Positions 5,299 through 5,310 of a stretch of DNA of 5,310 nucleotides are shown here, piece after piece. Numbering within the stretch: position 1 is the stretch's first letter; each line of letters begins with the position of its first letter. Origin of the DNA: Lachnospiraceae bacterium (GTDB lineage Bacteria; Bacillota; Clostridia; Lachnospirales; Lachnospiraceae); the NCBI GenBank assembly GCA_003488965.1, contig DNJW01000303.1:1-5310 (forward strand). Direction: 5' to 3'. A program made the translations under genes and the position numbers. A model generated the notes under the pieces. That model did no database searches, was not told the origin of the DNA, and saw nothing but the letters and a program-made list of their open reading frames with translations.

Positions 5299-5310
5299 AT
5301 ATAGGAATGA

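Overview
This window comes from an endospore-forming member of the Clostridia, and a Lachnospiraceae-type genome fits best. The evidence is the 3' end of a spoIIIA sporulation operon, strong AGGAGG-type ribosome binding sites, use of GTG and TTG starts, and a moderate, A-rich base composition. All genes supported here are on the + strand. The genus cannot be fixed from the sequence alone.

Layout. Positions 21-2018 hold the end of the spoIIIA operon in its usual order: spoIIIAF, spoIIIAG, spoIIIAH. spoIIIAG starts inside the spoIIIAF stop codon (ATGA overlap), and spoIIIAH follows 19 bases after spoIIIAG. These proteins form the channel ('feeding tube') between mother cell and forespore. spoIIIAF is interrupted by an in-frame TAG at 201-203. 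The stop lies exactly between its two-helix membrane part and its soluble domain, and the frame does not change across it.

Positions 2019-2331 hold no firm gene but are not empty. There is a perfect extended -10 element (TGCTATAAT), a 22-codon mini-ORF with a good ribosome binding site, and a perfect 10-bp inverted repeat with weaker alternative pairings. There is also a second small ORF whose 3' end overlaps the start of the next gene in another frame. This looks like a regulated leader for prfC, but that is inference.

Positions 2332-3924 encode peptide chain release factor 3 (prfC), complete at 530 residues when read from a GTG with an AGGAGG site. The TTG start of the next gene directly abuts the prfC stop codon. 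That gene (3925-5262) encodes a predicted secreted or lipid-anchored protein with a C-terminal transglutaminase-like Cys-His-Asp domain. prfC and this gene are probably co-transcribed and translationally coupled. A second extended -10 promoter candidate near 5290 probably drives a gene beyond the window.

The points most worth following up are the amber-split spoIIIAF, the complex leader before prfC, and the fact that the only two TAG stops noted here are each followed by in-frame open sequence, close to a gene for a translation-termination factor.
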